Below, in pieces: positions 62,571 to 64,000 of a stretch of DNA of 64,000 nt. The DNA is from Gemmatimonadetes bacterium T265 (GTDB lineage Bacteria; Gemmatimonadota; Gemmatimonadetes; Gemmatimonadales; Gemmatimonadaceae): positions 1 to 64,000 of the forward strand of contig BPUI01000004.1 in the NCBI GenBank assembly GCA_019973575.1. Reading direction: 5' to 3'. The position numbers and the translations under genes were made by a program. Positions within the stretch are counted from its first letter, which is position 1; each line of letters begins with the position of its first letter. Under the pieces are notes generated by a model that saw only the letters and a program-made list of their open reading frames with translations, searched no databases and was not told where the DNA came from.

Positions 62571-64000
62571 CTACTCACTCCGGAGTGCGACCATCGGGTC
62601 GACGCGGGTCGCGCGCCGCGCCGGCACGGCTGCCGCGAGGAGCGCCGTCGCGCCGAGCACGCCGACCACGCCCACGAGCGTCAGCGGGTCCCCGCCCTCG
62701 ACCCCGTAAAGCTGGTGCCGCAGCAGCCGCGCGGCCGCGACCGACAGCGGCAGCCCCGCCGCGGCCCCGCCCGCGACGAGCACCGCGGCCTCCCGCAGCA
62801 CGAGCCCCAACACGTGCCGCGCGTCCGCGCCCAACGCCATGCGCAGCCCGAACTCGTTCGTGCGGCGGAGCGTGGCGTGGGCGAGCACGCCGTACAGCCC
62901 GAGCGCCGCCAGCCCGAGCGCGAGCGCGCCGAAGAGCGTGACCACGCGCGCGACCAGGAGGTCCTCCCCCACCGAGTCGCGCACCAACGCGTCGAGCGGG
63001 CTCGCGTCCAGCACCACGGCCGACGGATCGGCCGCGTGCAGCGCCTGCCGCACCGGCCCGGCGGCGCGGGCCGGGTCGCCGGCGGTGCGCACGAGCAGGG
63101 AGTAGCGGTCCAGCCGGTCCGGGGCTTGGGCGACGGGCACGTACAGGCGCCGCGTCGGCGCGTCGCGCACCCCCTGCCCCTGCACGTCGGCGACGACGCC
63201 CACGATCGCGTACGTCGCGCTGTCCATCGTGACGTGCCGGCCGATCGGGTCCTGGCCCGGGAAGAAGAAGCGCGCCATCGACGCGTTGACGAGCGCGGCT
63301 TTCGCGCCCGACTCGTCGTCACTCGCCAGGAGATCCCGTCCGCGGACGAGGCGCGCGCCGACCGTGCGCGCGTAGTCCGGCCCCACGACGTCGTACTGGA
63401 CGACGGTGTCCGCGTCTGCCGCCGCCCGAAACCCCTCGACTTGGAGCGTGGTGCCGCTCTCGGTGCCGCTGAACAGCCCGTTCTCCGACGGCGTCGCCGC
63501 CAGCACGCCGGGCACCTGCCGCGCCCGCTCGGCCAGCGCACGCATCCGCGCCAGTCGCCGCGCGGCGGCGGTGTCGGTGCGCCCGACGTCGAGCGTGACG
63601 ACGAGCAGGCGGTCGCGCGCGACGCCGAGGTCCGCGCGCTCCACCCCGCGCATGCTGCGCCCGAGCATCCCCGTCGCGGCGAGCAGGACGGCGGAGAGGG
63701 CGACCTGCGCGACGACGAGCAGCGGGCCCGCCGTCAGGCCCCGCAGGCGCCCGCCCCCGCGCGCTGTCCCCGTCAGGCCGCGCCCCTGCGTGCGCAGCGC
63801 CGACGCCAGCTCGACGCGCGAGGCGTGGAGCGCGGGCGCGAGGCCGAACAGGAGCGCCGCGGCGAGGGCGAGGGCGGCCGTGAACAGCAGCGCGCGCGCG
63901 TCGAGCCCCGCGCCCAACGGCAGCGGCCGCGGCCCCCGGCTCGCCAGGCGGAGGAGGAGCGCGGTCGCGCCCGCGGCGACGACGAGCCCGAGCGCGGCGC
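62571..64000 (-). CDS. FtsX/MacB-type ABC transporter permease, N-terminal part outside the window
   Basis: The frame stays open from 62571 to the last base of the window, so the gene starts beyond 64000. About 476 residues are visible. They include the second half of an ADOP-type permease: three helices (RALLFTAALALAAALLFGLA, LLVVAQVALSAVLLAATGM), a MacB-like periplasmic domain with AATPSENGLFSGTESGTTLQ, VGPDYARTVGARLVRGRDLL and FFFPGQDPIGRHVTMDSA, and the final FtsX helices FGLRMALGADARHVLGLVLR and AAAVPARRATRVDPMVALRSE. It is the same family as the gene at 28652. No ATPase partner is seen in this part. Confidence 0.9.
   Translation of the reverse strand, partial: AALGLVVAAGATALLLRLASRGPRPLPLGAGLDARALLFTAALALAAALLFGLAPALHASRVELASALRTQGRGLTGTARGGGRLRGLTAGPLLVVAQVALSAVLLAATGMLGRSMRGVERADLGVARDRLLVVTLDVGRTDTAAARRLARMRALAERARQVPGVLAATPSENGLFSGTESGTTLQVEGFRAAADADTVVQYDVVGPDYARTVGARLVRGRDLLASDDESGAKAALVNASMARFFFPGQDPIGRHVTMDSATYAIVGVVADVQGQGVRDAPTRRLYVPVAQAPDRLDRYSLLVRTAGDPARAAGPVRQALHAADPSAVVLDASPLDALVRDSVGEDLLVARVVTLFGALALGLAALGLYGVLAHATLRRTNEFGLRMALGADARHVLGLVLREAAVLVAGGAAAGLPLSVAAARLLRHQLYGVEGGDPLTLVGVVGVLGATALLAAAVPARRATRVDPMVALRSE

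Overview
The window is very GC-rich DNA, with third codon positions almost all G or C. Its gene content is typical of a soil member of the Gemmatimonadota: ECF sigma factors, one translationally coupled to a Ser/Thr kinase-TPR protein, two long ABC-type FtsX/MacB permeases, a SusC/SusD pair, PEP-CTERM proteins and a CzcCBA-type efflux operon. The phylum is inferred from this mix and was not tested by any search. I saw no rRNA, tRNA or CRISPR array.

Layout. 1-3 kb: tail of an OmpA-like protein, a secreted alpha/beta hydrolase and a solo IS2-type transposase. 3.5-8.4 kb: a DoxX-like membrane protein, then an IS3 element split by a complete IS21 element, and a nucleotidyltransferase remnant. 8.8-11.5 kb: a TetR regulator divergent from an esterase-SDR operon, with a promoter and operator between them and a terminator after. 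11.5-17 kb: DUF1028 protein, amidohydrolase, DUF1772 protein and two PEP-CTERM proteins, one with an amber codon inside its sorting tail. 17.3-23.3 kb: two ECF sigma factors, a broken HExxH protein, a kinase and a methyltransferase. 23.6-31 kb: GntR-type regulator, DUF4142 protein with hydrolase, Asp-box protein and an ABC permease. 31.2-38.4 kb is a mobile-DNA zone: AAA ATPase, damaged resolvase, damaged IS1182-type element, an intact IS3 element that splits a membrane-protein gene, and an IS6-like remnant. 38.4-48.2 kb: a pyruvate oxidase-type enzyme, a large secreted protein between two MITE-like elements, and an unusual two-gene unit. 49-55.5 kb: SusD, SusC and a matrixin lipoprotein. 55.6-61.7 kb: CzcCBA efflux operon. 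The window ends in a second ABC permease.

The most interesting locus is the two-gene minus-strand unit at 44.3-48.1 kb. The first gene encodes a small beta-rich domain, about 50 Pro-Glu-X triplets (17 exact 9-bp DNA copies in the middle) and a helical tail. Eight bases later comes a 956-residue protein that joins an orotate-phosphoribosyltransferase-like domain, two tandem AMMECR1-like regions and a C-terminal alpha/alpha-toroid. I know no named system with this architecture.

Three window-wide patterns also stand out. The heptamer GTTAGGC/GCCTAAC occurs about 31 times on both strands, inside and between genes, and carries nearly every TTA leucine codon I noticed. An intergenic repeat family ends in that heptamer. 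Three mobile-element genes are each broken by a 14-16 nt insertion that creates a short palindrome. Several other genes are also broken (SDR, HExxH protein, PEP-CTERM tail, HTTM-like gene), so much of the window looks like decaying accessory DNA.
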